From NCBI RefSeq assembly GCF_008085905.1, contig NZ_VSFF01000012.1, positions 372,001 through 436,000 on the forward strand: DNA of 64,000 nucleotides, in the 5' to 3' direction. The notes under the pieces were generated by a model that worked only from the letters and a program-made list of their open reading frames with translations, searched no databases and was not told where the DNA came from. The position numbers were made by a program, and so were the translations under genes. Position 1 is the stretch's first letter. Every line of letters begins with the position of its first letter. Below, one piece after another: positions 44,203 to 53,543 of the stretch. The stretch is from Actinomadura syzygii. Its GTDB lineage: Bacteria > Actinomycetota > Actinomycetes > Streptosporangiales > Streptosporangiaceae.

Positions 44203-45600
44203 GTGGCCGCTGGAGCGGGATCGGGCGCGCAGTTCGTCGACCGGGTGGTCGTGCACGCCGCCGCCGGGAAAGGCGGCAACGGCTGCGCGTCCATCCACCG
44301 GGAGAAGTTCAAGCCGCTCGGCGGCCCGGACGGCGCGAACGGCGGGCGCGGCGGCGACGTCGTCCTCGTCGTCGACTCGGGCGCGGCGAGCCTGCTCGAA
44401 TACCACCGCCGCCCGCACCGCAAGGCGGGCAACGGGCGGCCGGGCCAGGGCGGCCACCGGACGGGCGCGGACGGCGTCGACGTCGTCCTCGCCGTCCCGG
44501 ACGGCACGGTCGTCAAGGAGGGCGACCGCGTCCTCGCCGACCTGGTCGGGGAGGGCACCCGGTTCGTGGTCGCGCGCGGCGGGCACGGCGGGCTCGGCAA
44601 CGCGGCGCTCGCGACCGCGAAGCGGAAGGCGCCCGGATTCGCGCTGCTCGGCGAGCCGGGCGACGAGCGCGACGTCGTCCTGGAGCTGAAGAGCGTCGCG
44701 GACGTCGCGCTGGTCGGGTTCCCGAGCGCGGGCAAGTCGTCGCTGATCGCGGCGCTGTCCGCGGCCAAGCCGAAGATCGCCGACTACCCGTTCACGACGC
44801 TGATCCCGAACCTCGGGGTGGTCAGCGCGGGCGACACGACGTTCACGGTCGCCGACGTGCCCGGCCTCATCGAGGGCGCGAGCGAGGGACGCGGCCTCGG
44901 CCTCGACTTCCTCCGGCACATCGAGCGGTCGTCCACGCTGGCGCACGTCCTCGACTGCGCGACGATGGAGCCGGGCCGCGATCCGGTCAGCGACTTCGAC
45001 GTCATCGAGCGGGAGTTGCAGGCTTACGACCGGGTGCTCGGCGACCGTCCGCTGTCGGACCGTCCGCGTATCGTCGTGCTGAACAAGGTGGACGTCCCCG
45101 ACGGGCGCGAACTCGCGGAAATGGTGCGGCCCGAGTTCGAGGCGCGCGGGCTGCGGGTGTTCGAGGTGTCGGCGGCGACGCACGAGGGCCTCCGCGAGCT
45201 GTCGTTCGCGATGGCGGCGATGGTGGCCGAGTACCGCGCGTCGCTGCCTCCGGCGGAGCCGACCCGCCTGGTCATCCGTCCGGAGCCGGTCGGCGACGGC
45301 GCCGACTTCGAGATCCGCGACCTGGGCGACAACACCTACCTGATCACGGGCGCGAAGCCGGTCCGGTGGCTGCGGCAGACCGACTTCGCCAACGAGGAGG
45401 CCGTCGGCTACCTCGGCGACCGGCTGGCCCGGCTCGGCGTGGAGGACGCGCTCGGCGAGGCTGGCGCGAGCGCCGGCGCGACGGTCCTGATCGGCACCCT
45501 GGACGACTCGGTCGTCTTCGACTGGGAGCCGGAGGTCCCGGCGGGCGACGTCGCCCCGGGCCCCCGCGGCACCGACCGCCGCCTCGACGGATACCGCTAG
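44203..45600 (+). CDS. obg: Obg GTPase (ribosome assembly and stress)
   Basis: The 465-residue GTPase acts in 50S maturation and, in Streptomyces, in the onset of aerial growth. The Gly-rich Obg fold occupies about 1-160 (GGKGGNG-like and GGRGGDVVLV repeats). The G domain has GFPSAGKSS (about 170-178), the switch YPFTTLIPNLG, DVPGLIEG and NKVD. The C-terminal OCT domain (about 345-430) is the type found in high-G+C Gram-positives. GTG 44203 follows GAGGAGA. Confidence 0.96.
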   Translation: MAAGAGSGAQFVDRVVVHAAAGKGGNGCASIHREKFKPLGGPDGANGGRGGDVVLVVDSGAASLLEYHRRPHRKAGNGRPGQGGHRTGADGVDVVLAVPDGTVVKEGDRVLADLVGEGTRFVVARGGHGGLGNAALATAKRKAPGFALLGEPGDERDVVLELKSVADVALVGFPSAGKSSLIAALSAAKPKIADYPFTTLIPNLGVVSAGDTTFTVADVPGLIEGASEGRGLGLDFLRHIERSSTLAHVLDCATMEPGRDPVSDFDVIERELQAYDRVLGDRPLSDRPRIVVLNKVDVPDGRELAEMVRPEFEARGLRVFEVSAATHEGLRELSFAMAAMVAEYRASLPPAEPTRLVIRPEPVGDGADFEIRDLGDNTYLITGAKPVRWLRQTDFANEEAVGYLGDRLARLGVEDALGEAGASAGATVLIGTLDDSVVFDWEPEVPAGDVAPGPRGTDRRLDGYR

Positions 45601-45647
45601 CCCTCCGGCCCGGGGGTGTGGGTCGCTTCCCAGAAAGGCAGGGCAGG

Positions 45648-46769
45648 ATGAGTGAGCGCGAGGCGGTCGCGAAGGCCCGGCGGCTCGTGGTCAAGGCGGG
45701 GTCGTCCTCGCTGACCACGCCGGACGGGACGATCGACGCGAACCGCATCGACGCGCTGGTGGACGTGCTCGCCGCCCGCCGCGCCGACGGCACGGAGATC
45801 GTGTTCGTGTCGTCCGGCGCGATCGCCGCCGGTCTCGGGCCGCTCGGCCTGACCAGGCGGCCGCGCGAGCTGGCGACGCAGCAGGCGGCGGCGAGCGTCG
45901 GCCAGGGCCTGCTGTTCGCCCGGTACACGTCGTCGTTCGCCCGGTACGGGCTGACGGTCGGGCAGGTGCTGCTCACCGCCGACGACATGATGCGCCGCTC
46001 GCACCACCGCAACGCGCAGCGCACGCTCGGCCAGCTCCTCGCCCTCGGCGTCCTGCCGATCGTGAACGAGAACGACACCGTCGCCACGGACGAGATCCGG
46101 TTCGGCGACAACGACCGGCTCGCCGCGCTGGTCGCGCACCTGACCCGCGCGGACGCGCTGGTCCTGCTGTCGGACGTGGACGCCCTCTACACCGGCGACC
46201 CTAGGCGCCCGGACTCCAGGCGCGTGCCCGACGTCCGCGGCCCGGACGACCTGACGGGCGTCGAGCTCGGCGGGTCCGGCCGGGTCGGCACCGGCGGAAT
46301 GATCACCAAGGTGGAGGCGGCCCGGATCGCGGGGATCCCGGTGGTGCTGACGAACGCGGCGTCCGCCGCGCGCGCGCTGGCGGGCGAGGGCGTCGGCACG
46401 CTGTTCCACCCGGCGGAGGGGCGGCGCATGTCGTCCCGGAACCTGTGGCTCGCCCACGCCACCACCGGCCAGGGGCGCGTCACGCTCGACCCGGGCGCCG
46501 TCGACGCGGTCGTGCACCGCCGCAAGTCGCTGCTTCCGGCCGGTGTGACGGGCGTGGACGGCGACTTCGCCGCGGGCGACCCGGTCGACCTGTGCGACAC
46601 CGCCGGACGGGTCGTCGCCCGCGGGCTGGTGAACTACGACGCGTCCGAGCTGCCCGAGCTGATGGGGCGTTCGACGCGCTGGCTGGCCCGCGAGCTGGGC
46701 GCCGAGTACGAGCGCGAGATAATCCACCGCGACCACCTGGTCGTCCTTACGGGAGGGGACACGCGATGA
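45648..46769 (+). CDS. proB: glutamate 5-kinase
   Basis: The 373-residue enzyme phosphorylates glutamate, the first step of proline synthesis. The amino-acid kinase domain (about 10-260) shows LVVKAGSSSLT, FVSSGAIAAG, IVNENDTVATDEIRFGDND and GTGGMITKVEAARIAG. A C-terminal PUA domain (about 280-365) is present. ATG 45648 follows GGCAGG. The stop overlaps proA by 4 nt (ATGA), so the two enzymes of the unstable glutamyl phosphate are made together. Feedback inhibition by proline is usual for the family. Confidence 0.96.
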   Translation: MSEREAVAKARRLVVKAGSSSLTTPDGTIDANRIDALVDVLAARRADGTEIVFVSSGAIAAGLGPLGLTRRPRELATQQAAASVGQGLLFARYTSSFARYGLTVGQVLLTADDMMRRSHHRNAQRTLGQLLALGVLPIVNENDTVATDEIRFGDNDRLAALVAHLTRADALVLLSDVDALYTGDPRRPDSRRVPDVRGPDDLTGVELGGSGRVGTGGMITKVEAARIAGIPVVLTNAASAARALAGEGVGTLFHPAEGRRMSSRNLWLAHATTGQGRVTLDPGAVDAVVHRRKSLLPAGVTGVDGDFAAGDPVDLCDTAGRVVARGLVNYDASELPELMGRSTRWLARELGAEYEREIIHRDHLVVLTGGDTR

Positions 46770-48028
46770 GCGACAGCGAGGCCGAGGAGTTCCTGCGGGT
46801 GGCGCGGCGCGCCAAGGCGGCCGCGGCCGGACTGGCGCCGCTGCCCCGCGCGGCGAAGGACGCGGCGCTGCACCGCATCGCGGACGCCCTGGTCGCCGCC
46901 GCGCCGGAGATCGTCAAGGCGAACGGGGCGGACGTCGCGCGGGCCCGGGAGGGCGGCACGTCCGAGTCCATGATCGACCGGTTGAGCCTGTCGGAGGAGC
47001 GGATCGCGGCGGTCGCGGACGCCGTCCGGAAGGTCGCCGCGCTGCCCGACCCGGTCGGCGAGTCGGTGCGCGGGAACGTCCTGCCGAACGGGCTCGACCT
47101 GCGGCAGGTGCGGGTGCCGCTCGGGGTCGTCGGCATCATCTACGAGGGCCGCCCGAACGTGACCGTGGACGCCGCCGCGCTCTGCCTGAAGAGCGGCAAC
47201 GCGGCGCTGCTGCGCGGCTCGTCGTCGGCGTACGAGTCGAACACGGCGCTCGTCGGGGTGATGCAGGAGGCGCTCGCCGGGTCGGACGTCCCGGCGGACG
47301 CGGTGCAGCTCGTCCCGGGCACGTCCCGCGAGTCGGTGAAGCACCTGATGCGGGCGCGCGGCCTGGTGGACGTGCTGATCCCGCGCGGCGGCGCGGCGCT
47401 GATCAACTCGGTGGTGGAGGGGTCGACCGTCCCGGTGATCGAGACGGGCGTCGGGAACTGCGCGGTGTACGTGGACGCCGCCGCCGACGTCGGCATGGCC
47501 GTCGACATCCTGCTGAACGCGAAGACGCAGCGTCCGTCGGTGTGCAACGCGGCGGAGACCGTCCTCGTGCACGCGGACGTCGCGGACGCGTTCGTCCCGC
47601 GCGCGCTCGACGCGCTGCGCAGCGCGGGCGTCACGGTCCACGGCGATGACCGCATCCGGTCATACGGCGACGATGTCGTCGCCGCGACCGAGGACGACTG
47701 GCACGCCGAGTACCTGTCCCTCGACATCGCCGCCCGCGTCGTCGACTCCCTCGACGACGCCGTCGCGCACATCCGCGAGTACGGCTCGGGCCACACTGAG
47801 GCGATCGTCACGACGTCGCAGCCAGCCGCGCGCCGGTTCGTCGCGCTGGTCGACTCGGCGGCCGTGATGGTGAACGCCTCGACGCGCTTCACCGACGGCG
47901 AGGAGTTCGGCTTCGGCGCGGAGATCGGCATCTCGACGCAGAAGCTGCACGCCCGCGGGCCGATGGGGCTGCCGGAGCTGACGTCCACGAAGTACGTGGT
48001 CACCGGGGACGGCCACGTCCGCGGGTAG
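46766..48028 (+). CDS. proA: gamma-glutamyl phosphate reductase
   Basis: The 420-residue NADPH-dependent reductase converts glutamyl phosphate to glutamate semialdehyde. The catalytic Cys260 lies in QRPSVCNAAETV. VPLGVVGIIYEGRPNVTVD and FGFGAEIGISTQKLHARGPMGL are the family signatures. The start overlaps the proB stop. The third proline gene (proC) is not in the window. Confidence 0.96.
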   Translation: MSDSEAEEFLRVARRAKAAAAGLAPLPRAAKDAALHRIADALVAAAPEIVKANGADVARAREGGTSESMIDRLSLSEERIAAVADAVRKVAALPDPVGESVRGNVLPNGLDLRQVRVPLGVVGIIYEGRPNVTVDAAALCLKSGNAALLRGSSSAYESNTALVGVMQEALAGSDVPADAVQLVPGTSRESVKHLMRARGLVDVLIPRGGAALINSVVEGSTVPVIETGVGNCAVYVDAAADVGMAVDILLNAKTQRPSVCNAAETVLVHADVADAFVPRALDALRSAGVTVHGDDRIRSYGDDVVAATEDDWHAEYLSLDIAARVVDSLDDAVAHIREYGSGHTEAIVTTSQPAARRFVALVDSAAVMVNASTRFTDGEEFGFGAEIGISTQKLHARGPMGLPELTSTKYVVTGDGHVRG

Positions 48029-48110
48029 CGTCCGCTTCACCCAAACGCGCCAGACTTGCGGCATTCTTGCCATTGATGTCACGTTGACGGTCGTGGTGTG
48101 ATTCACGATT

Positions 48111-49868
48111 GTGACCCGTGAGTACACCCGCCGCCGCGTCCTGAAGGGCGCCGCCCTCGGCGCCGGGCTCGCCTCCGCAGGACTCGTCGCGTTCCCCTCG
48201 CGACCCGCCCGCGCGGGCGCCCCGGCGCCGCGCGGCCCCGTCGCCGGCACCACCCTCGACCGGACGTACCTGCTCGGCGCCCCCGGCGCGGGCGGGTACC
48301 GCCTCGTGACCGCGGGGCCCGGCGAGCCGCACCTGCTCCGCCGCGACCTCGGCGGCGCCGCGTCCGCCCGGCGGGCCGCCGCCCGCCGCGGCCTCCTCGC
48401 CTTCGGCCAGCTCACCGACGTGCACATCGTGGACGCGCAGTCCCCGGCCCGCGTCGAGTTCGTCGACCGGTTCAAGGACGTCCTCGACGTCCTGCCCGTC
48501 GAGGGCGCGTACCGGCCGCAGGAGATCCTCACCACCCACGTCGCCGAGGCGATGGTCCGGGCGGTCAACGCCGTCGGCCGCGGCCCGGCGACCGGGCTGC
48601 CGCTCGCGTTCACCATCAACACGGGCGACGCGGCGGACAACGTCCAGTACAACGAGGTCCGCTGGATCATCGACCTGCTGGACGGCGGCCGGATCAGCCC
48701 CGACTCCGGCGACCCGAACCGGTACGAGGGCGTCATGGACTGGACGTCCTACGACCGCGCGTTCTGGCACCCGGAGGGCCCGCCGCCCGGCGCGGACGCC
48801 GACCTCCCCATCGCCGAGTACGGCTTCCCGCGCGTCAAGGGCCTGATCGACGCGGCCCGCCGCCCGTTCCAGGCGACCGGGCTCGACTCGCCCTGGCTGG
48901 CGGTCTTCGGCAACCACGACGGGCTCGTCCAGGGCAACCTGCCCGTCAGCCCGCTCATCTCCGGCCTCGCGACCGGCGGCATCAAGATCGGCGCCCCGGC
49001 GGACGGCGCCCAGGCCCAGCGCCTCGCCCGGATGCTCGCCGAGGCCGACGCCGCCGAGCTGATCCGGCTCAGCCGGGAGCAGGGCGGCGCGGGCGGGCTG
49101 TTCCGTCCCGTGACGCCCGACCGGAACCGGCGGATGCTCGGCCGCCGCGAGGTCGTCGCCGAGCACTTCAAGACGACCGCCGCCCTGTCCGGGCACGGCT
49201 ACACCCTCGCCAACCTCGTCGACGGGACGGCCTACTACGCCTTCGACCGCGGCGTCGTGCGCGGGCTCGTCCTCGACACCGTCAACCCGAACGGCTACTC
49301 GGACGGCTCCCTCGACCGGAAGCAGTTCGCGTGGCTGGAGTCCCAGCTCAAAGCCGCGAGCAGCCGCTACCTCGCCGCGGACGGCTCCGCCGTGAAGCAC
49401 GCGGTGAAGGACCGGCTGGTCGTCCTGTTCAGCCACCACCCGATCGGGTCGCTGAAGAACGGGCTCGGCGGCGACCGCGTCCTCGGGGACGAGGTGCTGG
49501 CGCTCCTGCTCCGCTTCCCGAACGTCGTCCTGTGGGTGAACGGCCACACGCACCGGAACCACGTCATCCCGCACACGCGACCGGGCGGGGGAGGGTTCTG
49601 GGAGGTGAACACGGCCGCGCACATCGACTTCCCCCAGCAGAGCCGGATCGTCGAGCTGGCCGACAACGGCGACGGCACCCTGTCGATCTTCGCGACGGTG
49701 ATCGACTCGGCGGGGCCCGCGTCCTACGGCGGACGGCTCACCGACCCCGTCCGGCTGGCGTCGCTGTCCCGCGAGCTGGCGGGCAACGACTGGCAGGAGC
49801 GGGACGAGCACCGCCGCGGCGAGGCCGCCGACCGCAACGTCGAACTCCTCGTCCCGGCCCCCTTCTAG
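48111..49868 (+). CDS. Tat-exported metallophosphoesterase (TIGR03767-like)
   Basis: The 585-residue protein opens with the twin-arginine signal RRRVLKGAALGAGLASAGL and a cleavage region near ARAGAPA, so it is exported folded with metals. The metallophosphoesterase motifs are present in order: GQLTDVHIVD, NTGDAADN, GNHDG, SHHP and GHTHRN. It resembles the actinobacterial TIGR03767 family of unknown substrate. GTG 48111 starts VTREYTRRR. A terminator follows. The gene order with proA and the M48 gene is similar in Streptomyces as I recall it. Confidence 0.9.
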   Translation: MTREYTRRRVLKGAALGAGLASAGLVAFPSRPARAGAPAPRGPVAGTTLDRTYLLGAPGAGGYRLVTAGPGEPHLLRRDLGGAASARRAAARRGLLAFGQLTDVHIVDAQSPARVEFVDRFKDVLDVLPVEGAYRPQEILTTHVAEAMVRAVNAVGRGPATGLPLAFTINTGDAADNVQYNEVRWIIDLLDGGRISPDSGDPNRYEGVMDWTSYDRAFWHPEGPPPGADADLPIAEYGFPRVKGLIDAARRPFQATGLDSPWLAVFGNHDGLVQGNLPVSPLISGLATGGIKIGAPADGAQAQRLARMLAEADAAELIRLSREQGGAGGLFRPVTPDRNRRMLGRREVVAEHFKTTAALSGHGYTLANLVDGTAYYAFDRGVVRGLVLDTVNPNGYSDGSLDRKQFAWLESQLKAASSRYLAADGSAVKHAVKDRLVVLFSHHPIGSLKNGLGGDRVLGDEVLALLLRFPNVVLWVNGHTHRNHVIPHTRPGGGGFWEVNTAAHIDFPQQSRIVELADNGDGTLSIFATVIDSAGPASYGGRLTDPVRLASLSRELAGNDWQERDEHRRGEAADRNVELLVPAPF

Positions 49869-49877
49869 GCACGCGAA

Positions 49878-49904
49878 AGGGCCGCCGCGCGTCGCGACGG
49901 CCCT
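49878..49904. terminator. terminator between phosphoesterase and M48 genes
   Basis: AGGGCCG pairs with CGGCCCT, with a partly self-complementary GC loop. It lies in the 47-bp gap between two convergent genes and can serve both. Confidence 0.65.
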
Positions 49905-49915
49905 GGCCCGTGCTC

Positions 49916-50959
49916 TCAGTTCCTGTCGGTCGGCCCGTCGTCGCGCCGGGTGAACCGGTCGAACAGCCCGCCGGCCGCCCCCGCCGCCGCGTCCGCCATG
50001 TCGCGGACCTTGCCCACGAACGGGTCGGCCGTCCGCTCCCACGACTCCCGGTAGGAACGCGCCGCGTTCTTGATCTCGTCCGAGACGGACGCGTCCCCGT
50101 CGCCGTCCCGGCGCGGGTAGTCGCCCGCGAGGATCCGCTCGTACTCGGCGCTCTTGCCCCACCGGTCGATCTCGGCGAACCGGATCACCGCGTACGGGTG
50201 CGACTGCCCGAGCAGGTTCAGGAACTTCAGCAGCCCGTCGCGGACGTCGCCCGCCGCGTCGTACTCCCGCGCCTGCTGCAGGAACGCCTCACTGCTCATC
50301 TCGCTGAGCCGCGTCCCGCCCGCGAGCTTCATGTTCACCCGCTTGGCGGCGTCGAGGTCCTGCCCGACGAGCAGCCCCGCCCGGTCGGACGACAGCTCGG
50401 CCTTCCGGAACCACTCCCGCAGCCCGATGATGATCGCGGCAATCCCGATGTTGCCGAGCGGCAGCCACGCGAGCCGCGACCCGAGCTGCAGCAGGATCTG
50501 CATCATCGTCTGGTACACCGCGTGCCCGGACAGGATGTGCCCGACCTCGTGGCCGACGACGAAGCGCAGTTCCTCCTCGTCCAGCAGGTCGATCAGACCG
50601 GTGTTCACCACGATGAACGGGTGGTCGGAGCCGAGCGCCATCGCGTTGGGCGTCGGATCCTGCCGGACGTACAGCTCCGGCACCTCAGGCATGTCGAGGA
50701 CGTAGGAGGCGTCGCGCACCATGTCGTAGAGGTTGCGGAACTGGTCCTCCCCGACGCGCACCGTCCCGCCGAGGAACATCAGCCGCAGCGACCGCTCGTT
50801 GACCAGCCCCGACAGCTTGCGCAGGACGACGTCGAACCCGGACAGCGAGCGCAGCGCCACAAGCGCCGAACGGTCCGCCGGGTGTTCATAGGCCCGGGAA
50901 CTGATCCCCGGGAACCGCGCACGTACTCGATCCGGTGTGTTCTCCGTCATGTCTGGCAT
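49916..50959 (-). CDS. M48 family zinc metalloprotease
   Basis: The 347-residue protein carries the zinc motif HEVGH (137-141) in FVVGHEVGHILSGHA and a downstream Glu/Asp ligand region in KAELSSDRAGLL. One hydrophobic segment (about 159-178, WLPLGNIGIAAIIIG) may anchor it to the membrane, as in HtpX-type quality-control proteases. The C-terminus is charged and has an Ala-rich amphipathic patch. The start is taken at ATG 50959; an in-frame ATG 9 nt later is equally possible. It is divergent from the phenylacetate-CoA ligase gene across 84 bp. Confidence 0.9.
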   Translation of the reverse strand: MPDMTENTPDRVRARFPGISSRAYEHPADRSALVALRSLSGFDVVLRKLSGLVNERSLRLMFLGGTVRVGEDQFRNLYDMVRDASYVLDMPEVPELYVRQDPTPNAMALGSDHPFIVVNTGLIDLLDEEELRFVVGHEVGHILSGHAVYQTMMQILLQLGSRLAWLPLGNIGIAAIIIGLREWFRKAELSSDRAGLLVGQDLDAAKRVNMKLAGGTRLSEMSSEAFLQQAREYDAAGDVRDGLLKFLNLLGQSHPYAVIRFAEIDRWGKSAEYERILAGDYPRRDGDGDASVSDEIKNAARSYRESWERTADPFVGKVRDMADAAAGAAGGLFDRFTRRDDGPTDRN

Positions 50960-51043
50960 GGTAGTTCCGACGAACCACCTTGCCGCAGGGTTCCCCGGCG
51001 TGGGAGCCTCGTCCGGCTCCGGTCGTCGCCTGGGAGGCGCTTC

Positions 51044-52330
51044 ATGTTCGACCCCAAAGCCGAGGCCATGTCGCCGGACGAGCGGGCCGCGCTGCAGCGG
51101 CACCGGCTGTGGGGGCTGGTCGATCGGCTGCTCGCCGCGGACGGCGTCCAGGGGCGGCGGCTCAAGGAGGCCGGTGTCGGCGGCGGCTCGGACGTGACGC
51201 TCGCCGGGCTGCGCGAGCTTCCGTTCACCACCAAGCAGGACCTCTGGGACAACTACCCCTTCGGGATGCTCGCCGTGCCGCGCGACCAGGTCGCGGCCGT
51301 GCACGGGTCGAGCGGGACGCGCGGACGCCCCACGCTCGTCGCCTACACCAAGGCCGACCTCGACCTGTGGGCCGCGATGTGCGCGCGGTCGCTGTCGTGC
51401 GCGGGGGCGTCGCCGGGGAGCGTCGTCCACAACGCGTACGGGTACGGGCTGTTCACCGGCGGGATCGGGATCCACCAGGGCGCGGTGGCGCTCGGCGCGA
51501 CGGTCGTGCCGATGTCGGGCGGGATGACCGACCGGCAGGTGCGCATGCTCGCCGACCTGCGCCCGGACGTCCTGACCTGCACGCCCGCGTACGCGCTGCG
51601 GCTCGGCGAGGCCGTCGCCGAGGCCGGTGTCGAGCTGCCCGCGCTGAAGGCCGGCCTGTTCGGCGCCGAACCGTGGTCGGAGGAGCTGCGCGCCGCGATC
51701 GAGGACGTCCTGCCGGTCAAGGCCATGGACATCTACGGCCTGTCCGAGGTCATCGGGCCCGGCGTCGCCACCGAGTGCCTGGAGCAGGACGGCCTGCACG
51801 TCAACGAGGACCACTTCATCGTCGAGGCCGTCGACCCGTCGAGCGGCGTCCCGGTCGAGGACGGCACGCCCGGCGAGCTCGTGTTCACGACCCCGACGAA
51901 GCAGGCGCTGCCGCTGCTGCGCTACCGGACCGGCGACATCGCGTCCCTGAACCGGGGCGAGTGCGACTGCGGGCGGACGCTCGTCCGGATGAGCAAGGTG
52001 CTCGGACGCGCCGACGACATGCTCGTCGTCAAGGGCGTCAACGTGTACCCGAGCGAGGTCGAGCGGGTGCTGCTCGGGTCGGGGCTCGTCCGGCCGCACT
52101 ACCAGCTCGTCGTGGACCGGCGAAGCCCCGCCGCGCGGCTGCTGGTGGCGTGCGAGGCGCTGTCCGGCGACCCGCGCGCGGAGCTGGCGCACCGGCTGCA
52201 CGAGTCGCTGGGGCTGACCGCCGAGGTGTTCGTGCTGCCCGCGGGCACCGTGCCGAGGACGGAGGTCGGCAAGGCCGTCCGCGTCGTGTCGTGGGAGGAC
52301 GGCGGCCCGCCGCTGCGCGGCCTGTCCTGA
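51044..52330 (+). CDS. paaK: phenylacetate-CoA ligase family enzyme
   Basis: The 428-residue adenylate-forming enzyme matches PaaK in length. The ATP motif is SSGTRGRPTLVAYT. YGYGLFTGG, GAEPWSE, the adenylate-binding IYGLSEVIGPGV and the hinge RADDMLVVKGVNVYPSEVE are all present. It would activate phenylacetate or another aryl acid to its CoA thioester. No other paa genes are nearby, so the substrate is open and gene_symbol is by family only. ATG 51044 follows GGGAGG. Confidence 0.88.
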   Translation: MFDPKAEAMSPDERAALQRHRLWGLVDRLLAADGVQGRRLKEAGVGGGSDVTLAGLRELPFTTKQDLWDNYPFGMLAVPRDQVAAVHGSSGTRGRPTLVAYTKADLDLWAAMCARSLSCAGASPGSVVHNAYGYGLFTGGIGIHQGAVALGATVVPMSGGMTDRQVRMLADLRPDVLTCTPAYALRLGEAVAEAGVELPALKAGLFGAEPWSEELRAAIEDVLPVKAMDIYGLSEVIGPGVATECLEQDGLHVNEDHFIVEAVDPSSGVPVEDGTPGELVFTTPTKQALPLLRYRTGDIASLNRGECDCGRTLVRMSKVLGRADDMLVVKGVNVYPSEVERVLLGSGLVRPHYQLVVDRRSPAARLLVACEALSGDPRAELAHRLHESLGLTAEVFVLPAGTVPRTEVGKAVRVVSWEDGGPPLRGLS

Positions 52331-52382
52331 GCCGCCGCCCCGGACGTGCCGGGCCCCGGCCGGGCTGACTATTCTCGTCGCC

Positions 52383-52985
52383 ATGACGCAAAAGCGGCGG
52401 CTGGGGATCATGGGCGGCACGTTCGACCCGATCCACCACGGGCACCTCGTTGCCGCGAGCGAGGTCGCGCACTTCTTCTCGCTGGACGAGGTCGTGTTCG
52501 TGCCCACCGGCCTGTCGTCCCACAAGGAGGGACGCAAGGTCGCCGCCGCCGAGGACCGCTACCTCATGGCCGTCATCGCCACCGCGTCCAACCCGAGGTT
52601 CTCGGTCAGCCGCGTCGACATCGACCGCCCGGGGGCCACGTACACGGTCGACACGCTCCGTGACATGCGGCAGGTCCAGGGGCCCGACGCCGACCTGTTC
52701 TTCATCACCGGCGCCGACGCCCTGGAGAAGATGCTGACCTGGCACGACACCGACGAGCTGTTCGAGCTGGCGCACTTCGTGGGCGTCACGCGCCCCGGGC
52801 ACCGGCTCGCCGACCCCGGCCTGCCGAACGGGCGGGTGTCGCTGATGGAGGTGCCGGCGCTGTCGATCTCGTCCACCGAGTGCCGCGAGCGCGTCCACGC
52901 CGGGGAGCCGATCTGGTACCTCGTTCCGGACGGGATCGTCCAGTACATCAACAAGCGCGACCTCTACCGGGAAACGGCGGCCTGA
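52383..52985 (+). CDS. nadD: nicotinate-nucleotide adenylyltransferase
   Basis: The 200-residue enzyme joins nicotinate mononucleotide with ATP in NAD synthesis. GGTFDPIHHGH (11-21) is the phosphate-binding HxGH motif, and ISSTECRERV near residue 160 is the second nucleotide motif. FFITGADALEKMLTWHD is the family core. ATG 52383 lies after a short GC hairpin. In Streptomyces an LytR-CpsA-Psr gene usually lies between nadD and rsfS, as I recall; here only 147 bp of non-coding sequence separates them. Confidence 0.96.
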   Translation: MTQKRRLGIMGGTFDPIHHGHLVAASEVAHFFSLDEVVFVPTGLSSHKEGRKVAAAEDRYLMAVIATASNPRFSVSRVDIDRPGATYTVDTLRDMRQVQGPDADLFFITGADALEKMLTWHDTDELFELAHFVGVTRPGHRLADPGLPNGRVSLMEVPALSISSTECRERVHAGEPIWYLVPDGIVQYINKRDLYRETAA

Positions 52986-53132
52986 GCAGGCCGTCCGGCC
53001 CGGGACATACGCTGGAGTCGGAAGCGGCCGCCCGGGCACGGCGGTCGAACATCAACAAAGGGGACCGCAGGCCGCCACCCGTGAGATGGTGTTAGCGGAT
53101 ACGACCCCTACAGGGAGGATCGCGAGCGCATC

Positions 53133-53543
53133 GTGACCGCATCCGAGAGGGCGGCGCAGCTCGTCCGGATCGCCGCCGAGGCGGCAGGCGACAAGCTGGC
53201 CGACGACATTCTTGCCTACGACGTGAGCGAGCAGCTCGTCATCACCGACGCGTTCGTGCTCTGCTCCGCCCCCAGCGACCGCCAGGTCCGCGCCATCGTG
53301 GACGAGGTCGAACGGCGCCTCCGGGAGGACGCCGGGGCCAAGCCCGTCCGCCGCGAGGGCGAGCGCGAAGGCCGCTGGGTGCTGCTGGACTACGCGGACA
53401 TCATCGTGCACATCCAGCACGAGGAGGACCGCATGTTCTACGCCCTCGAACGGCTCTGGAAAGACTGCCCCCTCATGGAACTCCCCGAGCGGGTCACCGC
53501 CCACCAGGCCCAGCGCGCCCGCGCCGTCGGGAGCCCCGAGTGA
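53133..53543 (+). CDS. rsfS: ribosome silencing factor RsfS
   Basis: The 136-residue RsfS/Iojap protein binds L14 and blocks subunit joining during starvation. Family features are DDILAYDVSEQLVITDAFVLCSAPSDRQVRAIVDEVE and WVLLDYADIIVHIQHEEDRMFYALERLW. GTG 53133 has AGGGAGG upstream. Its stop overlaps the GTG of the phosphatase gene by 4 nt, and this coupling is conserved in actinobacteria. Confidence 0.96.
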   Translation: MTASERAAQLVRIAAEAAGDKLADDILAYDVSEQLVITDAFVLCSAPSDRQVRAIVDEVERRLREDAGAKPVRREGEREGRWVLLDYADIIVHIQHEEDRMFYALERLWKDCPLMELPERVTAHQAQRARAVGSPE